Shown: positions 55,233 to 62,857 of the stretch, one piece after another
How positions within the stretch are numbered: position 1 is the first letter of the stretch
How the letters are laid out: each line of letters starts with the position of its first letter
Assembly: GCF_000429485.1 (NCBI RefSeq)
Contig: NZ_AUBY01000009.1
Location: 62,001 to 126,000, forward strand
Source of the DNA: Aliagarivorans marinus DSM 23064
Lineage (GTDB): Bacteria > Pseudomonadota > Gammaproteobacteria > Enterobacterales > Celerinatantimonadaceae
Direction of reading: 5' to 3'
DNA: 64,000 nt
The notes under the pieces: model-generated
Seen by the model: only the letters and a program-made list of their open reading frames with translations
What the model was told of the DNA's origin: nothing
Database searches by the model: none
Position numbers and translations under genes: made by a program

Positions 55233-55666
55233 TTGCATTAATTCAACGAGTGTCTCAGGCCAGTGTGACCGTGGCTGGTGAGACGGTAGGGGAAATCCAA
55301 CAAGGGCTGCTGGTTCTGCTGGGCGTGGAGCAGGGCGACGACGAGCAAAAAGCCAATAAGCTGTGCGACAAGGTCATCAAGTACCGCCTGTTTGCCGATG
55401 AGCAGGGCAAAACCAACTTAAACGTGCAGCAAGTGAATGGCTCGCTGTTGGTGGTATCACAGTTCACCTTGGTAGCCGATACCGACAAGGGGCTGCGCCC
55501 CGGCTTCTCGCGTGGTGCCTCTCCGGAGCAGGCTAAGCACCTTTATCAGTACTTTAGCGAGGCTTGCAAAGAACGTGGGGTGCCCACCGAAAATGGTCAG
55601 TTTGCCGCCGATATGCAGGTCAGTTTGGTCAATGATGGGCCGATGACCTTCTGGCTGCAGGTCTAG
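55229..55666 (+). CDS. dtd: D-aminoacyl-tRNA deacylase
   Basis: A 145-residue enzyme that hydrolyses D-aminoacyl-tRNAs. The active-site motifs SQFTL (about 77-81) and NDGPMT (about 136-141), including the cis Gly-Pro, are intact. yihY-dtd is a conserved pair in gammaproteobacteria, and the ATGA overlap implies translational coupling. Confidence 0.96.
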   Translation: MIALIQRVSQASVTVAGETVGEIQQGLLVLLGVEQGDDEQKANKLCDKVIKYRLFADEQGKTNLNVQQVNGSLLVVSQFTLVADTDKGLRPGFSRGASPEQAKHLYQYFSEACKERGVPTENGQFAADMQVSLVNDGPMTFWLQV

Positions 55667-55736
55667 AGAGTGTTGCGCGCAGCCACATGAAACTCATGGC
55701 AAAAGCCCACAATTTTTGTCGTTTTTTTCTCAATCT

Positions 55737-55761
55737 GTGGCTTTGTCACATGCAAAGCCAC
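55737..55761. promoter_or_regulatory. 25-bp perfect dyad upstream of the GH3 gene
   Basis: GTGGCTTTG (55737-55745) and CAAAGCCAC (55753-55761) form a perfect 9-bp inverted repeat with a 7-base loop. No T tract follows, and it lies about 130 bases before the GH3 start and 70 bases after dtd. It may be an operator or a weak terminator. It does not resemble the LacI-type operators downstream. Confidence 0.35.
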
Positions 55762-55888
55762 TAGCCCCTAAGTAGTATCGCCTTACTTGGCGTTCCCCTT
55801 GGTAACGAGTATTTCGTTTATCTTCGATTAATTTGGGAGCGCGTCCAATTAAGCTCGTCCAATAGAGCTAAGGCTAAGAGGTAAGGCT

Positions 55889-58090
55889 ATGTTTCCCTAT
55901 CAAAATTCCCAACTCGATACCGAACAGCGAATCGCCGATCTGTTGGCGCGCATGACCCTTGAAGAGAAGGCTGGTCAGCTATTGCAGCTACCCGCCCACA
56001 ATCCAGAATACTTCGAACAGCTCGAAGAGATGCACATCGGTTCCTACCTGCATTGTACCGATCAGCAGATGCATCAGCTGCAGCAGCGCGCTGCCAATAC
56101 CCGCTTGGGTATCCCACTGATTTTTGGAATCGATGCAATCCATGGCCATTGTCTGGAGAACGACACCACTGTATTCCCCACCCAGTTGGCAACCTCGTGC
56201 TCGTGGGATGCGCAGTTGCATCGCGACATGGCTGAAGCGACGGCAAAAGAAGTACGGGCCTGTGGCCACCACTGGACCTTCTCGCCGGTATTGTGTGTGG
56301 CGCGCGATGCGCGTTGGGGCCGGGTGAGCGAAACCTACGGTGAAGATCCTTGGCTGATTGGTGAGCTGGCTGCGGCGACCATTGAAGGCTATCAAGGCGA
56401 GCAGATTGGTGGCGCTGAGAGTATCTTGGCCTGTGCTAAACACTATGTTGGCTACGGCGATACCTTAGGTGGTCGTGACTCTTATGAGGGCGATACCTCC
56501 AAGCGCAAGCTGCTGTCGACCTTCTTGCCACCCTTTGAAAAAGCGGTGAAGCAGGCCAACTGTGCCAGCCTGATGACCGGCTACCACTCGATGGATGGCG
56601 TGCCGGCTACCAATAATAGCTGGCTGTTGCGTGATGTGGCCAAAGACGACTGGGGCCTGGAAGGGTTTATCGTGACCGACTGGGAGAACGTCACCTCGCT
56701 GCATACCAAGCAGGGCGTTGCCGAGAGCCGCAAACACGCCAGCTATCTCGCCTTGGCAGCAGGTAATGACATGATGATGTCGAGCCCGCACTTCTATCAA
56801 GACTGTGTTGAGTTAGTCAATGAAGGCCAGCTCGATATCGCGCTGGTGGATGATGCGGTTGCCCGTATCCTGCGTATGAAGTTCAAGCTAGGCCTGTTCG
56901 ATGAGCAGCGCTTCGCTGATGTTAGCAAGAAAGCTCAGGTGATCGGCAACGACGCCCACTGGGATCTGTCGCTACAAGCCAGCCGTAAATCGATGGTGCT
57001 GCTGAAAAATGATGGCATCCTGCCGCTAGAGAGCGAGCGTCTGCAACGGGTGCTGCTGGTGGGGCCAAACTGTGATGACGTGGTGGCGCAGCTGGGCGAC
57101 TGGTCGTTCGGCTCCATGCAAGCCGGCGCGGCCGATGACAGCTTCCACCGTGAAGATACCACCACAGTGCTGGACGCCTTCAAACTGGCGGCTGAGCGCT
57201 ATGGCTTCGAGCTGGACTACCTCAAAGGCGCAGATTGTGTCGATGCCGAGTTTAACGAAATCAGCGAAGCAGTTGAGCTGGCTAAACAAGCCGATCTGGT
57301 GGTGGCGTGTGTGGGCGATACCCTGCGTTTGAATGGGGAGTTTCATGACCGTGCGATGCTCGATCTCACCGGACAGCAGCAAGCCTTGCTGGAAGCGGTA
57401 CAGCAAACTGGTACGCCGCTGGTGGTGAACTACATCGCCTCTAAACCGCTGACGATTCCGTGGATTAAGGAGCATGCCAACGCACTGCTGTGCGCCTTCA
57501 ACCCGGGCTGTAAAGGCGGTCAAGCGATCGTTGAGACCCTGTTCGGCGAGATTAACCCAAGCGGCAAACTGACTATCAGCTTCCCGCATCATGTGGGGCA
57601 GCTACCGGTTTACTACAACAAGTTCCAAGGTTGGCATGCGCAAAACTCGCAATATCTGGATGGCCAGGAGCGCTACATCGACCTGCCAATGGAACCATTG
57701 TTCGCCTTTGGTGAAGGCCTGCAGTACACCGCTTACCGCTATCAGGATATGCAGCTTAGTGCTAGCGAGTTGCGCACTGGTGAGGTACTAACCGTGAGCG
57801 TCGAGGTAAGCAACACCGGCGAGCGCGACGGTGAAGAGATTGTGCAGTTGTATTTTAACGACATTTACAGCTCGGTCACCACGCCAATCCAAAACCTGTG
57901 CGCCTACCAGAACGTGTCGCTCAAAGCCGGCGAATCGAAGCGGGTGAGCCTCAGCTTAGCGGTGGATGAACTTTACGTGATTACCCCGGAGCTTGAAAAG
58001 CGCGTTGAAAATGGCGATTTTGAGGTCATGGTTGGCGGATCGAGCAAACCTGATTCACTATTGTGTAAGCGGTTTACTGTTGTCGGTTAG
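55889..58090 (+). CDS. Glycoside hydrolase family 3, cytoplasmic beta-glucosidase type
   Basis: A 733-residue GH3 enzyme. The barrel domain has VARDARWGRVSETYGEDPWL, AKHYVGYG (183-190) and the nucleophile Asp264 in FIVTDWENV; the second domain and a C-terminal fibronectin-III-like domain (about 635-730) follow. There is no signal peptide, so it acts on sugars taken into the cell; BglX-type homologues are periplasmic. Beta-glucosides or related beta-linked oligosaccharides are the likely substrates. It opens the locus with lacI, the ATPase and two porins. Confidence 0.88.
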   Translation: MFPYQNSQLDTEQRIADLLARMTLEEKAGQLLQLPAHNPEYFEQLEEMHIGSYLHCTDQQMHQLQQRAANTRLGIPLIFGIDAIHGHCLENDTTVFPTQLATSCSWDAQLHRDMAEATAKEVRACGHHWTFSPVLCVARDARWGRVSETYGEDPWLIGELAAATIEGYQGEQIGGAESILACAKHYVGYGDTLGGRDSYEGDTSKRKLLSTFLPPFEKAVKQANCASLMTGYHSMDGVPATNNSWLLRDVAKDDWGLEGFIVTDWENVTSLHTKQGVAESRKHASYLALAAGNDMMMSSPHFYQDCVELVNEGQLDIALVDDAVARILRMKFKLGLFDEQRFADVSKKAQVIGNDAHWDLSLQASRKSMVLLKNDGILPLESERLQRVLLVGPNCDDVVAQLGDWSFGSMQAGAADDSFHREDTTTVLDAFKLAAERYGFELDYLKGADCVDAEFNEISEAVELAKQADLVVACVGDTLRLNGEFHDRAMLDLTGQQQALLEAVQQTGTPLVVNYIASKPLTIPWIKEHANALLCAFNPGCKGGQAIVETLFGEINPSGKLTISFPHHVGQLPVYYNKFQGWHAQNSQYLDGQERYIDLPMEPLFAFGEGLQYTAYRYQDMQLSASELRTGEVLTVSVEVSNTGERDGEEIVQLYFNDIYSSVTTPIQNLCAYQNVSLKAGESKRVSLSLAVDELYVITPELEKRVENGDFEVMVGGSSKPDSLLCKRFTVVG

Positions 58091-58096
58091 TCCGAC

Positions 58097-58123
58097 GCCA
58101 GGCCTTGTCACACAAGGCCTGGC
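58097..58123 (+). terminator. Hairpin terminator of the GH3 gene
   Basis: A perfect 12-bp stem GCCAGGCCTTGT (58097-58108) / ACAAGGCCTGGC (58112-58123) follows the GH3 stop by six bases and is followed by ACTGTTT. It is strong but has a poor T tract. Confidence 0.6.
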
Positions 58124-58188
58124 ACTGTTTAGCTCGGTGCCAAGAGTGGACCGATGTCACACCGCTGAATCTTAGCAAGTTATTGTAA

Positions 58189-58202
58189 AATAAGCGCTTA
58201 TT
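58189..58202. promoter_or_regulatory. LacI-type operator A
   Basis: AATAAGCGCTTATT is a perfect 14-bp palindrome with the AAGCGCTT core of LacI-family operators. It lies between the GH3 hairpin and lacI, about 150 bases from operator B. Confidence 0.55.
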
Positions 58203-58339
58203 CACATGAACTTGGCGTAAGGTGATTTTTTTTCGATGAAATTACATCAGCTTGCGGAGAAAAGTTGCTGCTGTTCACAGAATCGACGGTCAGCTTTGAT
58301 ACTCAATTGACTTTAGTTCGAGGGATCAGTGATAGTCAG

Positions 58340-58353
58340 TGTAAGCGCTTTCA
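58340..58353. promoter_or_regulatory. LacI-type operator B, upstream of lacI
   Basis: TGTAAGCGCTTTCA lies 67 bases before the lacI start codon. Its reverse complement is exactly the 14-mer found at the start of both porin genes. This points to autoregulation of the repressor. Confidence 0.65.
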
Positions 58354-58420
58354 ATATGCCAATGTGGCGTTAATAACTAGAGTGGTTCAAAACCAAGAGT
58401 AGGTCAGGGGAAGTTGAGCG

Positions 58421-59422
58421 GTGGCAACGATTAAGGAAGTTTCAGAACTTGCACAGGTATCTCAGGCGACAGTGTCGCGGGTTATCAATGGTCACAAACG
58501 AGTTTCTGAGGCTAATCGAGAGCGAGTGCACAAGGCAATGAAAGAGTTGGGTTATCGCCCTAACTCATTTGCCCAAGCATTGGCGTCAAACCGCTCAAAC
58601 AGCGTTGGCATGGTGGTCACCCATATCTCGGGTAACTTCTTTGGCCCGATGCTACATACCGTTGAAGAGACGCTGCGCGCGCAAGGTGTCCACCTGATTG
58701 CCGCGAGTGGCTACGACGACCTCGAGAAAGAGCGCGATGCGGTACGCTTTCTATTATCCCGTCAGGTTGATGCGCTGATCTTGCATACCAATGCCTTGCC
58801 CGATGATGAGATCATCGAGCTTAAGCAGCAAGGAACCCGAGTGGTTGTTATCAACCGCTTTATTCCTGAACTGGCTGAAGATTGCATCCGCTTGGACAAT
58901 GAGCTAGGTGGTTACTTAGCGACTAAGCACCTGCTGGATTTGGGCCATAAAAAAGTTGCTCATATCTCAGGGCCGCTGCTCTACGAAGATGCCCGCGATC
59001 GCTTTAATGGCTATCGCAAAGCGCTGGATGAGCATGGGGTCGAGTTCGATCCGCGGCTGATCGTCGAAGGTAGCTTTATGGAAGACCGCAGCATGCCGGT
59101 TATCGAAAAGCTATTTAAGCGCGATGTAGAGTTCAGTGCCGTGTTCTGCGGCAACGATAACCTGGCGTTGCAGGTGTATGACTGGCTCTCACAAAACAAC
59201 TACATACCGGGAGATCAATACTCGGTGATTGGGTTCGATGACATGGCTTTCGCCCGGCACCTGCGCCCGCGCTTAAGCTCCATCGATTTCCCGATTATAA
59301 CCATGGGCAAACTCGCTGCTGAGTATGCTCTGGATAAAGACAGTACCCGACAGCGAAATAGCAATCTTCGTCTGGAGCCCTCTTTGATGGCCCGAGACTC
59401 CTCTGCTAATCGTCGCTGCTGA
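58421..59422 (+). CDS. LacI-family regulator of the oligosaccharide locus
   Basis: A 333-residue repressor with the LacI HTH (TIKEVSELAQVSQATVSRVINGHKRVSE), hinge helix (NSFAQALASNRSN) and sugar-binding core ending NNYIPGDQYSVIGFDDMAFA. Start GTG. Four LacI-type palindromes occur in this locus, one of them just upstream, so it likely controls itself and the two porins and perhaps the GH3 gene. The effector would be a sugar. The following ATPase gene is on the same strand with a 79-base gap. Confidence 0.9.
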   Translation: MATIKEVSELAQVSQATVSRVINGHKRVSEANRERVHKAMKELGYRPNSFAQALASNRSNSVGMVVTHISGNFFGPMLHTVEETLRAQGVHLIAASGYDDLEKERDAVRFLLSRQVDALILHTNALPDDEIIELKQQGTRVVVINRFIPELAEDCIRLDNELGGYLATKHLLDLGHKKVAHISGPLLYEDARDRFNGYRKALDEHGVEFDPRLIVEGSFMEDRSMPVIEKLFKRDVEFSAVFCGNDNLALQVYDWLSQNNYIPGDQYSVIGFDDMAFARHLRPRLSSIDFPIITMGKLAAEYALDKDSTRQRNSNLRLEPSLMARDSSANRRC

Positions 59423-59501
59423 AGGAAAATGACTAAAAGAATTGAGGGGGCCATCGAGCCCTTAAGTTTAATGCGCTGTTGTGCAGCTTGGAGAATTTAA
59501 C

Positions 59502-60593
59502 GTGGCTTCGTTAACCTTTAAAAACGTAAAGAAGAGCTTTGGTAAGACCGAAGTAGTAAAGGGCTTTGACCTGGAAATTAAAGACGGCGAGTTCGTTGTT
59601 CTGTTGGGTGGTTCTGGCTGTGGTAAGTCGACAACCCTTCGAATGGTGGCTGGTCTTGAAAGCATTACCTCTGGTCAGATCCTGATTGGCGATCGTTGCA
59701 TTAACGATGTTGAGCCGATCGACCGCGACCTGGCGATGGTATTCCAAAGCTATGCACTCTACCCACATATGACCGTGGAAGAGAACATCTGCTTCGCCCT
59801 AAAATTGGCGGGCATGAAAAAAGAAGAAATCCAGAAGAAAGTAAACTGGGCCGCCGAGATGCTGCAGCTAACTCCGCTGCTGCAACGTAAGCCTAAGCAG
59901 CTTTCTGGTGGTCAGCGTCAGCGTGTGGCTATGGGCCGTGCGATGGTTCGTACCCCACAACTGTTCTTGTTCGATGAGCCGCTGTCTAACCTAGATGCCA
60001 AACTGCGTGGCTTGATGCGCTCTGAGATTAAAGCGCTGCACCGCAAACTGGGCACTACCACTCTTTACGTTACCCACGATCAGGTAGAAGCGATGACCTT
60101 GGCTGATCGCGTAGTGATTATGGAGAAAGGCGTTATCACCCAGATTGGTACGCCGCACGAAGTGTTCAGCAAGCCTGCCAACAAATTTGTGGGTGGCTTT
60201 ATTGGTAGCCCAACCATGAACATGATCCCAGCCAAAGTGCAGCAGAAAGACTCGAAGCTGGTACTGTCGATGTCAGACCAAGAGCTGCCATTGCCAGCGC
60301 AGTTTGAAGGTAAGGCACAAGCAGGTCAGGAAGTGACTGTGGGTATTCGCCCAACCGATATCCACCTACGTGAGAAGCAAGTGGCAGAAGGCTCAGCCCT
60401 GAAAGCCCACTGTAAGCTGAAGAACCACGAGCTTCTGGGTGCAACTGTGTTGCTGAATGCCGAAATGGGTGGCCAAGCTATCGTGGCGGAAGTGCCAAAC
60501 GAAGACGCTGAGTTGCACGAAGACCAAGAGCTATTTATCGATACCAAGTCGTTCCACTTGTTCGATAAGAACAGCGAACTGTCGCTAATCTAG
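59502..60593 (+). CDS. MalK/UgpC-type sugar ABC transporter ATPase
   Basis: A 363-residue ATPase with Walker A GGSGCGKST (36-44), the signature LSGGQRQR, Walker B LFLFDEPLSNLD and the MalK-like C-terminal TOBE domain (from about 240). This class powers CUT1 sugar importers. No permease or binding-protein gene is nearby, so it may serve several importers encoded elsewhere, as MsmK does. I start at the GTG after GGAGAATTTAAC; an ATG seven codons earlier is unlikely. A strong terminator follows. Confidence 0.9.
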   Translation: MASLTFKNVKKSFGKTEVVKGFDLEIKDGEFVVLLGGSGCGKSTTLRMVAGLESITSGQILIGDRCINDVEPIDRDLAMVFQSYALYPHMTVEENICFALKLAGMKKEEIQKKVNWAAEMLQLTPLLQRKPKQLSGGQRQRVAMGRAMVRTPQLFLFDEPLSNLDAKLRGLMRSEIKALHRKLGTTTLYVTHDQVEAMTLADRVVIMEKGVITQIGTPHEVFSKPANKFVGGFIGSPTMNMIPAKVQQKDSKLVLSMSDQELPLPAQFEGKAQAGQEVTVGIRPTDIHLREKQVAEGSALKAHCKLKNHELLGATVLLNAEMGGQAIVAEVPNEDAELHEDQELFIDTKSFHLFDKNSELSLI

Positions 60594-60610
60594 TTCTGTA
60601 TTCCCTTAAC

Positions 60611-60638
60611 AAGGCCAGCCATCGCGCTGGCCTTTTTT
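60611..60638 (+). terminator. Terminator of the ABC ATPase gene
   Basis: AAGGCCAGC (60611-60619) pairs with GCTGGCCTT (60626-60634), followed by TTTT, 17 bases after the stop. Confidence 0.85.
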
Positions 60639-61064
60639 GTATCCGCTGAATAGCTGCATCCTGTTTCTTTCCTACCCTGCTCTAGCTGAACCACTTATCA
60701 ACGAACTGTTTAGGCCGAGAGATAAGGCGGGTTTGCTTACTTGTTCGCTTGCTGAACTGACTGAAAATACGTATATCACTGAGTTACTGCTTTATTCGTG
60801 AACGAATACTCTGTCACGTTGATTTCTGAAAGTAGATTAAAATGTCGTCAAGCTGAATAGTGCGGATATATGATCTGTAGAAAGGTGCATCGATAGCTCT
60901 ATATGCTGCCTTTCACATGATTTCATGACTTGATTTGATCTGTGCATATTTTTGACCGTTGCCATGTGATATGTCGCCCAAACTTCATTAGGCAGTTTAT
61001 TAAACTGGTTTCCGATGTCCGCAAAGATTGGGCACAAACTATTAAACCTATAAGGAAATCAGTT
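60639..61064. other. Long leader region before the first porin
   Basis: About 425 bases without a credible gene. Several short AT-rich hexamers could be promoters but none is clearly better than the others. The ribosome-binding site TAAGGAAAT lies before the porin ATG, and the operator overlaps the start (listed separately). Confidence 0.5.
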
Positions 61065-62255
61065 ATGAAAATGAAAGCGCTTACAGTTGCAATGGCAGCA
61101 GCGATGGCAATGAGCGGAAACGCGATTGCACAAGATGGTTTCAGCTTTAGCGGTTATGCCCGTTACGGTGCAACCTACCAAGCAAACGAAGATTCTCTGT
61201 ATGTAGGCCCTGCGGGCGAGCTGAACGGCCGTAGCGCGGGTCGTTTGGGTAACGAATACAACGGTGGTGAATTCCAGTTTGACTACAACACCACTGCAGC
61301 AAGTGGTGCTCAGTGGAAGATTGGTGTGATGCTGGATCACTGGGCTGCCTATGATTGGTGGAGCTCGGGCGACGTGAACCTGAAAAAAGCCTTTGCTTCA
61401 GGTACTGGTATCTTTGCCTCACAACCTGATATGACGGTTTGGGCTGGTCGCGACTTCCATCAACGTCCGCAAACCAACCTGATGGACTACTTCTGGATGA
61501 CCCACGATGGTCAAGGTGGTGGTTTTGACAACTTAGATCTAGGCGGCGCTAAGATGAACCTGGGCTTTGTGGGCCAAGTGGATTGTGGCTCACACCCTGA
61601 TGAAGACGTGAATGGCGTTGGTTGTCACGGCAACGACAGCGGCGTTTACGCAATCACTAGTAAACTGCACTCAATTGAAGTTGGTGCGGCTACCGTTGAT
61701 TTCTACGCTAACTACGGTTTCACCTCTAAAGCGATCGATACCAACGAAGATGAAGGTATGGCTTCAAGCGCTTACCAATTGGCAGCAAACGTTAAGATGG
61801 CTGGCCACTCGTTGGTGGTTCGCTACTCTGACAATGCTCAAGATAGCGTTTTTGACCTGAAAGAAGACTACAGCGCCTTGTTCGTACACATGGAAGGTGG
61901 CTTTGGTTTCTCTGAGCGCTCTGGTATGGACTACGGCATCGGCTATCAATCGGTAGATGCTAATAATGACGCAGAAGATCGCGTTAACTACAACGTGGTA
62001 GTACGTCCACATATCTCTTGGGATGACACCCACTCTACGTGGTTAGAAGCGGGCTACAGTGTGGTTGATTACGATGAAGGTTCTAAGAACTCTGCATGGA
62101 AACTGACGCTGTCTCAAAACATGGCGGTAGGTCCTCACACCTGGTCTCGCCCAATGCTGCGTTTCTACGCAACCGTGGGTAATGCAGACAACAAGAACGA
62201 CGGTACTGATCTAGATACCCTGACTCTTGGCGCAATGTGGGAAGCTTGGTGGTAA
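61065..62255 (+). CDS. LamB-type maltoporin/carbohydrate porin 1
   Basis: A 396-residue outer-membrane beta-barrel. A signal peptide (MAAAMAMSGNAIAQ region) is followed by the LamB pattern: GYARYGATYQ, GRLGNEYNGGEFQF, TVWAGRDFHQR and DYFWMTHDGQGGGFDNLDLG, and the barrel ends in a terminal Trp (MWEAWW). It allows diffusion of oligosaccharides across the outer membrane. The start ATG after AAGGAAAT is followed six bases on by a second ATG, and a LacI-type operator overlaps this region. A near-copy gene follows. Confidence 0.9.
   Translation: MKMKALTVAMAAAMAMSGNAIAQDGFSFSGYARYGATYQANEDSLYVGPAGELNGRSAGRLGNEYNGGEFQFDYNTTAASGAQWKIGVMLDHWAAYDWWSSGDVNLKKAFASGTGIFASQPDMTVWAGRDFHQRPQTNLMDYFWMTHDGQGGGFDNLDLGGAKMNLGFVGQVDCGSHPDEDVNGVGCHGNDSGVYAITSKLHSIEVGAATVDFYANYGFTSKAIDTNEDEGMASSAYQLAANVKMAGHSLVVRYSDNAQDSVFDLKEDYSALFVHMEGGFGFSERSGMDYGIGYQSVDANNDAEDRVNYNVVVRPHISWDDTHSTWLEAGYSVVDYDEGSKNSAWKLTLSQNMAVGPHTWSRPMLRFYATVGNADNKNDGTDLDTLTLGAMWEAWW
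61072..61085. promoter_or_regulatory. LacI-type operator C, inside the start of porin 1
   Basis: TGAAAGCGCTTACA begins seven bases into the coding sequence of the first porin, at codons 3-7. It is the exact reverse complement of operator B. Confidence 0.65.
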
Positions 62256-62292
62256 GCCCTGGCTTAAGCCGCTGACCATTGCTTTACTTGTT

Positions 62293-62319
62293 AGGCCTCC
62301 CAATCGGGGGGCTTTTTTT
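62293..62319 (+). terminator. Terminator of porin 1
   Basis: GCCTCCC (62295-62301) pairs with GGGGGGC (62306-62312), one wobble pair included, followed by seven T, about 40 bases after the stop. Confidence 0.8.
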
Positions 62320-62857
62320 ACCTCCTTTGCTTATTGCCCAGTAGTGTCTTCAAAGCTGCTTGGAAAAGTTCTTTGGGCTTAGTGTTAAGGCTGCTGCTCA
62401 CTCTAACAGTTACTTGCACACAAAGAGCTATCGCCCATTTTTTGTCGGTCGTATCAATGGAATGCACGGCTTGAAACCCAACTCAAAATACCCTTAGATT
62501 TCGTGCGGACGATCACGCAAATGGTAACGTTTTCCCCGGTTCAAATTTTCGCCATGAAACTACAGTTATTACTTTCACTCAAGTTGGCGCTTTAGGTTGC
62601 GCAATATGTGGCGAAAGGGGCACTGTATGGATGTATCTATTGATATAGCTGGCCATAATAAAAGTTATGACTGTGTTTAAGTTCTTATGTGGCTGTATTA
62701 TCTATGTTTTTGCAGTGTGACATTGAGGCTTTTGCAGAGATTTGTCCCGTGAGTTTGATCTCATTCCCAGCGTAGTTGCCTTCTTATAATTTTTCCAGCC
62801 GTCGAAGAAGTTAGCTTTGGGCGGTTTAAAAATAACAAATCACAAGGAATTGAAATC
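62320..62857. other. Intergenic region between the two porins
   Basis: About 540 bases without a credible gene. A possible CRP-like site lies at 62748-62763 (listed). The ribosome-binding AAGGAATT stands before the second porin. The presence of a terminator and a separate leader suggests that porin 2 has its own promoter. Confidence 0.5.
62748..62763. promoter_or_regulatory. Weak CRP-like site before porin 2
   Basis: CGTGAGTTTGATCTCA matches the CRP dyad TGTGA-N6-TCACA at eight of ten positions, about 95 bases before the porin 2 start. Catabolite activation of a sugar porin would be plausible, but the match is imperfect. Confidence 0.3.
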
